Shown: one piece after another, positions 24,642 through 32,335 of the stretch | How the letters are laid out: every line of letters begins with the position of its first letter | How positions within the stretch are numbered: the stretch's first letter is position 1 | Origin: an uncultured Bacteroidales bacterium | GTDB lineage: Bacteria; Bacteroidota; Bacteroidia; Bacteroidales; Paludibacteraceae | NCBI GenBank assembly: GCA_934692905.1 | Contig: CAKUUM010000023.1 | Location: 1 to 32,411, forward strand | Length of the DNA: 32,411 nucleotides | Direction: 5' to 3' | Notes under the pieces: model-generated | What the model was told of the DNA's origin: nothing | What the model saw: the letters and a program-made list of their open reading frames with translations, nothing else | Database searches by the model: none | Program-made: the position numbers and the translations under genes

Positions 24642-25022
24642 ATGAAGAAAAAATTACTGCTTTTAGCCGTTTGTCTGTTGGGCATAGGCTACCTATCTGC
24701 CCAATGGAGTATCCATGAGACAGAAATTGTCCTGACAGAAGTCATTGTTTTTGGTCCGATGGACGACAACAAAGACGACAAAGGAGGTAGTCGTCCTGAC
24801 CCTAACCGGTTCCGTGCCACACAAGATGAAAACACTATTACAGCAAGTGCAGACACGGATGCTCTCGCACACGTTACAGTACGCGACCAAGCCACTGGCA
24901 CCACCGTTGCCGACCAAGACTTCTATGGCATGACAGCCTTTTCTGTGCCCGCCAATGGTTCCTACACCATTCGCATTCAGTCCGCAGGTACTGCAGTAGA
25001 GGGACAATTCACTACCAAATAG
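24642..25022 (+). CDS. Small secreted DUF3244-like protein
   Basis: A 126-aa exported protein. ATG 24642 is chosen because it gives a clear signal peptide (MKKKLLLLAVCLLGIGYLSA) and follows the promoter; the longer frame starts upstream of the promoter. The mature region (about 100 aa) ends in a beta pattern ITASADTDALAHVTVRDQATG...FSVPANGSYTIRIQSAG...EGQFTTK, which resembles the small immunoglobulin-like DUF3244 family of Bacteroidales. Function unknown; such genes often accompany secreted enzymes. It is the first gene of an operon that ends in a C10 protease, whose relatives are sometimes encoded beside small inhibitors. An inhibitor or chaperone role is possible but unproven here. A charged stretch, DDNKDDKGGSRPDPN, precedes the domain. 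Confidence 0.7.
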   Translation: MKKKLLLLAVCLLGIGYLSAQWSIHETEIVLTEVIVFGPMDDNKDDKGGSRPDPNRFRATQDENTITASADTDALAHVTVRDQATGTTVADQDFYGMTAFSVPANGSYTIRIQSAGTAVEGQFTTK

Positions 25023-25052
25023 TATTCATCATTCACATTACAATATATTATT

Positions 25053-26462
25053 ATGAAGAAGTTTTTATTCTCCATGGCATGCCTCGCTATATTAGGCAGC
25101 CATTCGTTGTTTGCTGCCAATGTGTCACAGGTTGTGTATGCAGAAGACCGCATGAGTGGTGAACTGAAAGTGTCATCTGCCGATTTTGACGGCACGGAAC
25201 ATTTTTGGCAAATAACACTGCCGAGCGATAAACGAGTCAAAGTAACACGTATCAATAGCACATATCTCAAGCGCACAGGTCGTACGCAAATGATGCTATT
25301 GGTCAATGAAGTACAGGACATTATTACAGAGCCGAATACTGCTTTTGCAATGGGCGTATATGTGGACACTATAAGCAATGCATACAATCTTACTTTTGTA
25401 ATCAATGGTTTCACCCAGGATTATGCCTATGTTCCCAAAGATCCTGCTATCACTATTCGCTTTGCTGTGATAGATGAACATCACCCTTCTTCTGAGACCA
25501 CCTATCTCAATGGCGATGTCGAAGTGGCATCTGGAATGTTATTTACATCCGGTTACCAAGATTTTATGGGCACCAAAGTCACGGCAGTCCTGGGTGATGA
25601 TTACAATCAGTACACTTGCTTTGGTTCTCCGCGGGGAGGTATGATACGTGGTAGCAACGAAGGATACCTTATCTTGGGTGGTAATCCCAATGGTTATGGA
25701 AACCACAATGTCTATATCAATCGCTATACGCCGAATGCCAATGTGATTATGACCGCCAGTTCGGGTAAGGTGGGAATAGGGGTGGACGAGCCCAAAGAGA
25801 AACTGCATATCGCAGGTGCCATCCGTGGTACGGGTACGGCAGGGCAACTGATGATTCGCACGGACAGTGGATATGTATATGTCGGTCCTACCTCTACTAA
25901 AACGATGGATTTCAATACCGACCTCAGCCGCTACGTATTCGACAAGCCGATATTCAACAACTCAGGAGCCTTTAGTGCAAATAATAGCAACCTTATACTG
26001 CAAACGAACTTTACTCCACGCCTGACTATCCTCAGAAATAATGGTTATGTTGGCATAGGCACATCTAATCCTGCTTGCCGTTTGGATGTAAGTGGCACAA
26101 TTCGTGCTTCTCAAATCATTGCCACAACAAAAGTGGGTATAGGAACTACAGCCCCCAATTATATGTTGGATGTAAACGGTACCATCCGTGCCAATGAAAT
26201 AATTGTCAATTCGGGTTCTGCAGACTTCGTTTTTGCAGAAGATTATAACCTACGTTCACTGAGTGAGGTACAGCAGTTCATTCAAGAACACAAGCATTTG
26301 CCCGAAATCCAATCCGCGGAACAAATGGAGAAAAATGGTGTTAGTGTCAATGAACTGCAAATCCAACTTCTCCAAAAGATAGAGGAACTCACACTTTATC
26401 TTATCCAACAAGAGCAAACTATCCAAGATTTGCAGCAACAGGTTGAACAACTAAAAAAGTAG
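25053..26462 (+). CDS. Secreted tail-fibre-like protein
   Basis: A 469-aa exported protein with a signal peptide at about residues 1-21 (MKKFLFSMACLAILGSHSLFA). The N-terminal 200 residues are beta-rich and unrecognised. From about 230 there are repeats of the Bacteroidota tail-fibre type: GKVGIGVDEPKEKLHIAGAIRG, GYVGIGTSNPACRLDVSGTIRA, KVGIGTTAPNYMLDVNGTIRA. The end (FVFAEDYNLRSLSEVQQFIQEHKHLPEI, then VNELQIQLLQKIEELTLYLIQQ) is the usual trimerising coiled coil, related to the intramolecular chaperone region of phage tail spikes but without an obvious autoprotease site. Such proteins are common bacterial surface proteins in this phylum and do not by themselves mean a prophage. It lies 30 bp after the DUF3244-like gene and 4 bp before the lipoprotein gene. 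Confidence 0.8.
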   Translation: MKKFLFSMACLAILGSHSLFAANVSQVVYAEDRMSGELKVSSADFDGTEHFWQITLPSDKRVKVTRINSTYLKRTGRTQMMLLVNEVQDIITEPNTAFAMGVYVDTISNAYNLTFVINGFTQDYAYVPKDPAITIRFAVIDEHHPSSETTYLNGDVEVASGMLFTSGYQDFMGTKVTAVLGDDYNQYTCFGSPRGGMIRGSNEGYLILGGNPNGYGNHNVYINRYTPNANVIMTASSGKVGIGVDEPKEKLHIAGAIRGTGTAGQLMIRTDSGYVYVGPTSTKTMDFNTDLSRYVFDKPIFNNSGAFSANNSNLILQTNFTPRLTILRNNGYVGIGTSNPACRLDVSGTIRASQIIATTKVGIGTTAPNYMLDVNGTIRANEIIVNSGSADFVFAEDYNLRSLSEVQQFIQEHKHLPEIQSAEQMEKNGVSVNELQIQLLQKIEELTLYLIQQEQTIQDLQQQVEQLKK

Positions 26463-26466
26463 CATT

Positions 26467-27270
26467 ATGAGATTAAATTGTATTTTACCAAATAGGCTAT
26501 TATTCTTCGGACTTATCGCAATAGTTTTTTGTTTATCCTCGTGCAAGCACACGAATGGTCCTGGCGGACATGCTCCTGACTATCTTATTTTTCAAGTGGT
26601 CAAATTTACGAACGCAGACTATGCCCAAAAGATACTTGCAACCCCGTATGTAGAGAGGACTTTGGTTCGTCGTGATGGAGCACTTGCCTACTATGACGCT
26701 AAATTGGATAGTTTTGAACTGAATCCTGTATGTACAGGATACACATGTGAAAGTTTTTTTGATGTGGGGAATCAGCCTTATATAGATATGGGTAATGGCT
26801 ACTTGTTGGCACGTTGGCCGTGGTCAAGGCTTGTTTCACGTTATAATTTCCATATTCCTGTGTTGCTTGATATAGATTGGAAAGACTTAACATCTCCCTA
26901 CCAACGTTGGGCTATTGATGATGTGACGGTGTTGGCGGAAGCCCCTTTTGCTGAGTATTATGGATTCACCTCCAAAACAATAGATAAAATTTACAATATT
27001 AGATTGCAGGATATCTTACAATCAGGAAAGTGTCAAGTATGGAAAGACAGCACACTTTACTTGGATTACAAATATGGTTGGGATGGTGCTATGCCTTGTG
27101 GTGTGGAGGAAGATGCTGAATTATTTAGACATTTACTAGATGTGCAACACCTATACGAGCAAAAAGTCATAGAACTATTCCAAAGCGGAGAATACAAAGA
27201 TGTTCTTAAAGAGCAGAGCAAAGATGTACACTATACCTCATTAGAAGAACTTAAAAAGAACCCGATATGA
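26467..27270 (+). CDS. Lipoprotein of unknown function
   Basis: A 267-aa protein with a lipoprotein signal: a hydrophobic segment then LSSC with the acylated Cys at residue 26. I recognise no domain. Visible features are a conserved-looking core with many aromatic residues (RWPWSRLVSRYNFHIPVLLDIDWKDL) and a charged C-terminal helix (LLDVQHLYEQKVIELFQ). It starts four bases after the tail-fibre-like stop and its own stop overlaps the protease start (ATGA), so translation is coupled to the protease. Translational coupling suggests a fixed ratio with the protease, for example as an inhibitor, a surface anchor or a processing partner. This is inference only. Confidence 0.75.
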   Translation: MRLNCILPNRLLFFGLIAIVFCLSSCKHTNGPGGHAPDYLIFQVVKFTNADYAQKILATPYVERTLVRRDGALAYYDAKLDSFELNPVCTGYTCESFFDVGNQPYIDMGNGYLLARWPWSRLVSRYNFHIPVLLDIDWKDLTSPYQRWAIDDVTVLAEAPFAEYYGFTSKTIDKIYNIRLQDILQSGKCQVWKDSTLYLDYKYGWDGAMPCGVEEDAELFRHLLDVQHLYEQKVIELFQSGEYKDVLKEQSKDVHYTSLEELKKNPI

Positions 27271-28919
27271 AAAAGTTAATACTTTTAGTCTCCATTTGTC
27301 TTTGTTCTGTTGTCATATTAGCAGAAAATGTGACACAAGAACGTGCTCAACAAATAGGCTTGGCTTTTCTGTCAGGTATGACGCACAACGATAACCAACC
27401 TGTACAGGTACAGACAAATGTCATTACGGAAACAACTAATCTTTCCGCTCATGAATTATCGAATCTGTATCTTGTAAATTCTGCAGTTGGTTGGGTGATA
27501 CTATCTAACGATACTCGAGTACAGCCAATTTTGGCATACTCTACAACTGGAGTGGCTTTGGATATTAATGATATTCCTGATGGAATGGCGGATTTGTTGT
27601 ATGAATATAACGATGAAATACGTTTTGTACAAGATAATTGTCCAAATACAGAGGAGCACCCACAATGGCAACAACTATCGGCAGGGGTAATGAGTACAGA
27701 GACGACTACAGCGGCAACTATTCTGGAACGTTGTGCCGAAGTATTATGGAATCAAAGTTATAACAATGATGATAGTTGTAAACTATCGTATAATATGCTA
27801 TGCCCCACGTTTTATACACCAAGGTGTGGGCATACTCGTGCCGGCTGTGGGGCTGTAGCATTAGCACAAGTATTATGGTATTACAAATGGCCTCTTTATG
27901 CTCACGCCATTCCAAATTCCATATCAACAAACGGAACCCCAAGTTCTGCGACCCATTCTCAATGGTATGACTGGGATATGATGCCACCAACATTACATAA
28001 TACGACACCCGTTGCGCACGCTAACATGATAGCCACTTTACTTAGAGATTGTGGTTATAGTATACACACAAAGTATGAAAGTAATGGTTCTACCTCTGAT
28101 TTTACCGATACGAAAAATGCCCTCACGAATATTTGGGGATATTCTACAACCCTTTCTTTGCTCTCTAAAACAGGGAATAAGAATTGGATAAAAAAGATGA
28201 AAGCAGAAATAGATGCTAAGAGACCTATTCTGTATCGAGGACAAGGACCTGAAGGAGGGCATGCGTTTGTTGTGTACGGGTATCAAGGGGATTATTTTTG
28301 CATCAACTGGGGCTGGAAAGACTCGAAACTGAATAGCACATTCTTCGCATTGGATGCGTTACAACCACATGTCAGTAATAGCAAAGAGACATACAATAGT
28401 GTACAGCAAGCGATATTTGGCATTGAACCTGCAATTTTAAGTGGCTCTTCGCGTATATCCGGCACGCAAGGTGCTGGTCAGTTTATTAGCATTCAGTGCG
28501 GGAATATCACGCTTGAGGACTATATTGTTCCTGCACAAGGTTCTTCTTATCTGTATTCCAATACACAAGTGCGTATAACTAGTGGTTGTTGGTTTAAGAC
28601 TGGTAGCAATGTACACATCGCTATCAAAGACCTCCCCTGTGATGACTATTCTGGTACAAGAAATGCTCCTGCTGCACACAAATCACCGAGCATTGAGAAT
28701 GAGGCAGATACGACAGGTGATTTAGGTTTCGACATCACAACTCAAATACAAACCAGTACCACTATTGACCACATTGCGGTCTATAATGTCAGCGGGCAAT
28801 TGCTCCAAACCATCTATGATGCTGACACAGACCTTTCCGCTTTTCCGAGTGGTTTCTATGTCTTGCAAAAGTACATGACCGATGGCAGTGTGGTATCGGA
28901 AACAATTGCAAAGTATTGA
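27267..28919 (+). CDS. C10 family cysteine protease (streptopain-like) with T9SS tail
   Basis: A 550-aa secreted cysteine protease. The signal peptide covers about residues 1-19. Residues about 20-150 form an SpeB/Spi-type propeptide (AQQIGLAFLSGM, LYLVNSAVGWVILSNDTRVQPILAYSTTG) that keeps the enzyme inactive until cleaved. The catalytic domain has Cys194 in RAGCGAVALAQVLWYYKWP and His332 in GGHAFVVYGYQGDYFCINWGW; the Trp-containing end is diagnostic of family C10 (streptopain, prevotellin, interpain, B. fragilis Bfp proteases). The C-terminus (IAVYNVSGQLLQTI...LSAFPSGFYVLQ) is a type A T9SS sorting domain, so the protease should be exported across the outer membrane and perhaps anchored on the surface. 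It is the last gene of the operon and is followed by a terminator. Confidence 0.93.
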   Translation: MKKLILLVSICLCSVVILAENVTQERAQQIGLAFLSGMTHNDNQPVQVQTNVITETTNLSAHELSNLYLVNSAVGWVILSNDTRVQPILAYSTTGVALDINDIPDGMADLLYEYNDEIRFVQDNCPNTEEHPQWQQLSAGVMSTETTTAATILERCAEVLWNQSYNNDDSCKLSYNMLCPTFYTPRCGHTRAGCGAVALAQVLWYYKWPLYAHAIPNSISTNGTPSSATHSQWYDWDMMPPTLHNTTPVAHANMIATLLRDCGYSIHTKYESNGSTSDFTDTKNALTNIWGYSTTLSLLSKTGNKNWIKKMKAEIDAKRPILYRGQGPEGGHAFVVYGYQGDYFCINWGWKDSKLNSTFFALDALQPHVSNSKETYNSVQQAIFGIEPAILSGSSRISGTQGAGQFISIQCGNITLEDYIVPAQGSSYLYSNTQVRITSGCWFKTGSNVHIAIKDLPCDDYSGTRNAPAAHKSPSIENEADTTGDLGFDITTQIQTSTTIDHIAVYNVSGQLLQTIYDADTDLSAFPSGFYVLQKYMTDGSVVSETIAKY

Positions 28920-29025
28920 CAAAGTATATTTTTCGTAGAAGATACCATACTCTCTAATGGATACAGAGGTTATGCTGTGGATGTAAGCCGGTATCTGTAT
29001 TGATAAGACTTACACACATAGTCCG

Positions 29026-29067
29026 TAATCGCTACGCGCCAATCATGTGCACGTAGCGATTATTTTT
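29026..29067 (+). terminator. Terminator of the C10 protease operon
   Basis: TAATCGCTACG and its exact complement CGTAGCGATTA are separated by 15 bases and followed by TTTTT. It lies about 110 bp after the protease stop. Confidence 0.85.
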
Positions 29068-29104
29068 ACCCCTATTTTGATTATACAAACCCCGAAAAAT
29101 GCTG

Positions 29105-29112
29105 TAATTTTG
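29105..29112 (+). promoter_or_regulatory. -7 box of the XRE regulator
   Basis: TAATTTTG, 14 bp before ATG 29127. No TTG is found at the usual 20-nt distance (TTTG lies 25 nt away), so the promoter may be weak or need an activator. Confidence 0.5.
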
Positions 29113-29126
29113 CAGCCGAAACCATA

Positions 29127-29450
29127 ATGACAAACAACATGAAATCAAACATCAATGAATGCGCTATTCGCGCCATCAAACAATTGCGTATCGCCCGCGG
29201 AGTCAAGCAAACTGCCCTGTCTGAAGTTATCGGGTGTAGTGAATGTGGGTGGTCACGTATCGAACGGGGAGAACGCCCGTTGACGCTTCCTGAACTGGAT
29301 ACTATTGCCGACTATTTCAGTGTATCTCTGGCAGACCTGTTGGGCACGAGTGCAAATGATATGCAGGAGCACTCTCTCACCTTCCTTCTCACTATCCATC
29401 GCGTGGCACCTTGCCAAGTGCAATCGCTGTCTTGTCAACCCAGCCTATGA
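29127..29450 (+). CDS. XRE-family helix-turn-helix regulator
   Basis: A 107-aa DNA-binding protein with a Cro/CI-type domain at about residues 12-72: AIKQLRIARGVKQTALSEVIGCSECGWSRIERGERPLTLPELDTIADYFSVSLADLLG. The recognition helix region is SECGWSRIERG. The C-terminal 30 residues carry no named domain. The ATG at 29139 (MKSNINE) is an alternative start. Its stop overlaps the next gene's start (ATGA at 29447-29450), so the two proteins are made together; that layout is typical of regulator/partner or toxin-antitoxin pairs, but the partner shows no toxin motif. Confidence 0.82.
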   Translation: MTNNMKSNINECAIRAIKQLRIARGVKQTALSEVIGCSECGWSRIERGERPLTLPELDTIADYFSVSLADLLGTSANDMQEHSLTFLLTIHRVAPCQVQSLSCQPSL

Positions 29451-29824
29451 GCCATTCGCTTTCTGACCCGACACTGCTCCGGTGGCGGCAGTCCACGCAG
29501 CAGATACACACGCTTTTGGAGCAGCAGGAGCACCTGTTGGCAGACCTGCTCAGCCTGCGGGATGCCGTACGGCGTGCTGCCAACGATTTCTTTGTGCAGG
29601 ACGACTATGTCCGTCTGGTCGTAGAAATCAAAGCACGGGAACGCAATGGTGAACAATGGCCATGCCGCTGGCATAGTATGCCGATGTTGGCAGACGCACT
29701 CACTCCCATTGTGGGCTGGCTTGTCTCACCCAACAGCCTTTGGCGTGCTTTCCGACAAAGCCATAAATATGAGGACGACATCCGCCGCCGGACTCTATCT
29801 CTCCGCAACACACTGAAAAACTAA
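29447..29824 (+). CDS. Small hypothetical protein coupled to the XRE regulator
   Basis: A 125-aa protein not recognised. ATG 29447 is chosen because it overlaps the upstream stop (ATGA); the longer frame from 29411 overlaps the regulator by 40 bases. It begins with a helical coiled-coil-like region (TLLRWRQSTQQIHTLLEQQEHLLADLLSLRDAVRRAANDFF) and then has a short hydrophobic part (LADALTPIVGWLVSP) and a basic end. No signal peptide. The context suggests a role linked to the regulator. Confidence 0.65.
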   Translation: MSHSLSDPTLLRWRQSTQQIHTLLEQQEHLLADLLSLRDAVRRAANDFFVQDDYVRLVVEIKARERNGEQWPCRWHSMPMLADALTPIVGWLVSPNSLWRAFRQSHKYEDDIRRRTLSLRNTLKN

Positions 29825-29861
29825 TACGCCATTCCACAAATAACTATATTTCATAGGGCTA

Positions 29862-29991
29862 TCTCTACACCTCTACTCCTTACAGTCTATTCTCTATTCT
29901 CTATCCTCTACTCTCTACTCTCTACTCTCTATTCTCTATTCTCTATTCTCTATCCTCTACTCTCTATTCTCTACTACCCTCTACCCTCTAT
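29862..29991 (-). repeat. Long heptanucleotide tract (CTCTAYT family)
   Basis: About eighteen 7-nt units, mostly CTCTATT, CTCTACT and CTCTATC, degenerating at both ends. It is the longest such tract in the window and lies between a gene end and an orphan promoter. Confidence 0.85.
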
Positions 29992-30012
29992 CACTAATAA
30001 GGACAGCCGTCC

Positions 30013-30043
30013 TTGCAAAACTCCTGTTCCCGTATTATCTTTG
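30013..30043 (+). promoter_or_regulatory. Bacteroidota-type promoter without a gene
   Basis: TTG 30013-30015, 20-nt gap, TATCTTTG 30036-30043. It points into the 3' end of the convergent ATPase gene, so it may make an antisense or short RNA, or be the relic of a displaced gene. Confidence 0.6.
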
Positions 30044-30096
30044 CTCCGTCTTTCGAAAGTTAAGATAATGTCAGTTGTGCTAATTTTAAGACATGG

Positions 30097-30138
30097 AATT
30101 TGTGGCTAATCTGTGATAATACGGCGTAGCCGTCTGTT
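30097..30138. repeat. Direct repeat flanking the ATPase gene, copy 1
   Basis: About 42 bp matching 31639-31679, with a 22-bp core identical (30104-30125). It holds a small hairpin, ACGGCGTAGCCGT. Confidence 0.75.
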
Positions 30139-30153
30139 ATACCGTACTCCAAA

Positions 30154-31470
30154 TTACCAGCTTGCAGAAGATGAATGGAGCATCCATTTCCATGCGGATA
30201 GTACGTGAATGGTGAGCCCGCCGCGCACGATAGTCTCCTCTTGGTTGTGGGTGATAATGCTCAACCGGGTACAACCGGTGGCTTGGCTGGCTTCCAACAA
30301 ACCTGCTATCTCCCGCTCCCGCGTCTCTGTATCCTCCAATTGCCAACATGCTTGTACAAGTTGCAGTACCTGCTCTCCGCGTTGCACCACAAAATCACAC
30401 TCTTTGTCCCCCATAAAGTAGTAAACCTTATCCGACTCACCGCAAGAACGGCAAAGATGTAAGAAGACGTTGCTTTCCAACAGTTTACCGTCATCCTGAT
30501 TATGCGGAAGCAGAATGTTCTGGCGCATCCCGTTGTCTATAAAGTAGTATTTCTTGAGCCCTTGCTCCTCCCTGATAAGCGAAGATGTGTAGCGGGGTAC
30601 CCGAACAAACATAAAACTCTCGCATAAGTAGTCCGCCCAAAGATAAAGTTCATCTTTGCTCACCTTCAGCCCTTGCGAGCGAATGTCATTGTAGATGCTA
30701 TTGATACTGGTCGGTTTGGTGACATTATTCATAATGCGCTTGATAAAATAGCGTAACACTCCGATATTGCTGATTCGATGACGTTCCACCAAGTCTCTGA
30801 ACAGCATGGCATTGTAGTAACTCTGCAACTGTTTGTCCTTCAGAATAGCATCGTGCGTCAGCACCACCTCAGGAAAACCTCCTTGGCGGTTGTAGGTATC
30901 CCATGCCAGATGCAGTTGTGTGGTTTGCTGCTCGTCCAGACGCTCGGTAGGAATATCCAAGAAACGGCAATACTCCGAGAAACTCAACGGATACGTCTTG
31001 TACTCCAACGCCCAACCCCGCAGAGCCGTCGCGACCTCTTGGCTGAGCATCTTGGCATTGCTTCCGCTGATGAATATATTGGCACAATAGTTCTTGAACA
31101 CCCGAATGACGAATAACTCCCAACCGTCGATATTCTGTATCTCATCAAAAAACATATATACCTCCGAAAGCGGAGTGGCGGGATACAGTTCGCGATATGC
31201 CTCAAGCACCTCGTTGAGGTCTTGCGCTTGCATATCCGCCAGTCGTTCATCGTCAAACCCTATCCATAGTATGTTTTGTGGCGAGACACCGCTATCCACC
31301 AATTCATTGATGGCTATCTTCATCTTGCAGGACTTGCCGCAGCGGCGAACTCCCGGGATAGTGATAATTCGTCCCGAGTGTAGCGGCAAGCGGTCGTCCC
31401 GCTCTTTCAGCGGAAACGGTATGTGGTTCTGGTTGAGAACAATGAGTTGTTTGATAACATCTCTAAGCAT
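30154..31470 (-). CDS. AAA-family ATPase with DUF4143 domain
   Basis: A 438-aa protein of the AAA_14/DUF4143 class, abundant in Bacteroidales and of unclear function. Walker A GVRRCGKS is at residues 40-47, Walker B VYMFFDEIQNI at about 105-115, and sensor 1 is IFISGSNAKM. The linker PLSFSEYCRFL and the GGFPEVV motif are family marks. The DUF4143 part (about 220-425) includes YFIDNGMRQ, LLESNVFLHLCR and the nuclease-like patch VYYFMGDKECDFVV-(x)-VLQLVQACW. That patch resembles a PD-(D/E)xK fold (D..E-x-K replaced by E-C-D), so activity is uncertain. The gene stands alone between direct repeats at 30097-30138 and 31639-31679. Tandem palindromes in its leader may control it. Confidence 0.87.
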   Translation of the reverse strand: MLRDVIKQLIVLNQNHIPFPLKERDDRLPLHSGRIITIPGVRRCGKSCKMKIAINELVDSGVSPQNILWIGFDDERLADMQAQDLNEVLEAYRELYPATPLSEVYMFFDEIQNIDGWELFVIRVFKNYCANIFISGSNAKMLSQEVATALRGWALEYKTYPLSFSEYCRFLDIPTERLDEQQTTQLHLAWDTYNRQGGFPEVVLTHDAILKDKQLQSYYNAMLFRDLVERHRISNIGVLRYFIKRIMNNVTKPTSINSIYNDIRSQGLKVSKDELYLWADYLCESFMFVRVPRYTSSLIREEQGLKKYYFIDNGMRQNILLPHNQDDGKLLESNVFLHLCRSCGESDKVYYFMGDKECDFVVQRGEQVLQLVQACWQLEDTETREREIAGLLEASQATGCTRLSIITHNQEETIVRGGLTIHVLSAWKWMLHSSSASW

Positions 31471-31496
31471 AATGAGTAGTTATTTGGTGATATATG

Positions 31497-31548
31497 TTTC
31501 CTTTTTTTAAGGAAAGAAATCATAATATCTTTCCTTTATTTTAGGAAA
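31497..31548. promoter_or_regulatory. Two tandem palindromes in the ATPase leader
   Basis: TTTCCTT-(5)-AAGGAAA at 31497-31515 and TTTCCT-(7)-AGGAAA at 31530-31548, with centres 33 bp apart (about three helix turns). They lie between the -7 box and the start codon of the ATPase gene, in position to act as operators or RNA hairpins. Confidence 0.6.
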
Positions 31549-31555
31549 TGCACTG

Positions 31556-31585
31556 CAAAGGTACACTTTTTTCCGTGCATACAAA
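31556..31585 (-). promoter_or_regulatory. Promoter of the ATPase gene
   Basis: Minus strand: TTTG (31582-31585), gap of only 18 nt, TACCTTTG (31556-31563). The gap is two bases shorter than in the other promoters of this window. Confidence 0.6.
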
Positions 31586-31586
31586 A

Positions 31587-31906
31587 GTTTTGCGGTTATT
31601 TTTCACGGCGATTGGCGGAGAATGATGCTCGATAATGCAATTTACGGCTAATCTGTGATAATACGGCTAGCCGTCCGTTCATAAAAGTCCCGATAATGCC
31701 TGTTTTGAATACCTTTTGACCATATTCATCGCAAGCGCGGCACATGTATCGGGTTCACCTGCAAGCGCAGTAGGGTGTCATTTGGTACCGCAAGACAAAG
31801 TTTTGTTTGGTTTTATTGGTTTAGTTCTATAAGTTGCTGTTATATCGAACTCACGTATATATTACCATTACAAATGGGAATATATTTACAAAACAAATGG
31901 AAACTA
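31587..31906. other. Gene-free stretch between ATPase and decayed relative
   Basis: Contains the second copy of the flanking direct repeat (31639-31679), several CGATAATGC motifs also seen near 7790, and an imperfect hairpin at about 31851-31880. No gene seen. Confidence 0.6.
31639..31679. repeat. Direct repeat flanking the ATPase gene, copy 2
   Basis: Same orientation as 30097-30138; the 22-bp core lies at 31646-31667. One base of the hairpin loop is missing (ACGGCTAGCCGT), which makes it a perfect palindrome. Confidence 0.75.
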
Positions 31907-31937
31907 TTGTGCATCCCGATAAAAAGCAGTATCTTTG
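31907..31937 (+). promoter_or_regulatory. Promoter of the decayed ATPase-like gene
   Basis: TTG 31907-31909, 20-nt gap, TATCTTTG 31930-31937. Intact although the gene downstream is broken. Confidence 0.7.
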
Positions 31938-31966
31938 CAGGTGATAAATAACAGCCTGTTGCCATT

Positions 31967-32330
31967 ATGATACTACAACGTACTATCCTGCAAACATTTC
32001 AGCGCCAATAGAATACATTGTCCGACTGCGCAAGTTTCGCACGTGAGTTGCTGCCGCAAGTGCAAAAGCGTGTACTATTTCAACCATAACGGGCATGAGT
32101 GCGATTTTGTAGCAACACACAACAACCGCTGTACCGAATTGGTACAGGTTTGCGCCGATTTCAATACCGATACCTATCAGCGCGAGGTGCAGTGGCTGCT
32201 TGCTGCTATGGAAGCATTGTCCGTGAACCAAGGCAGTATCGTTACCCTTCGCCGGACAGACAACTTCATCGAAGGCAACAAGCATATCCGCATCCTGTCA
32301 TTCCATCAGTGGGCTCTCGGAGATACAATT
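31967..32330 (+). pseudogene. Remnant of an AAA/DUF4143 ATPase gene
   Basis: ATG 31967 opens 14 codons (MILQRTILQTFQRQ) ending in TAG at 32009. In another frame, from about 32043, the sequence encodes a DUF4143 C-terminus: CKSVYYFNHNGHECDFVATH, CTELVQVCADF, then EVQWLLAAMEA and IRILSFHQWAL. This aligns with residues about 345-430 of the intact ATPase at 30154-31470 (SDKVYYFMGDKECDFVVQRG, VLQLVQACWQL, IHVLSAWKWML). About 300 residues in between, including the whole ATPase domain, are gone. After FHQWAL the sequence continues into a 20-mer shared with 7229-7248. The promoter upstream is intact. Confidence 0.75.
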
Positions 32331-32335
32331 GTTCC

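Larger units (their letters stand above)
29825..30153. other. Gap with a long heptanucleotide tract and an orphan promoter
   Basis: 29862-29991 is nearly all 7-nt units. Promoter-like boxes follow at 30013-30043, then a copy of the 41-42-bp repeat at 30097-30138. No gene seen; the only frame after the promoter is 13 codons from ATG 30067. Confidence 0.65.

Noticed and set aside
25053..26462. Prophage tail gene
   Set aside because: The tail-fibre-type repeats are common on ordinary secreted Bacteroidota proteins; this one has a signal peptide, sits in a secreted-protein operon, and no other phage gene is near.
29862..29991. CRISPR array
   Set aside because: Units are contiguous 7-mers without spacers, and no cas gene is present.
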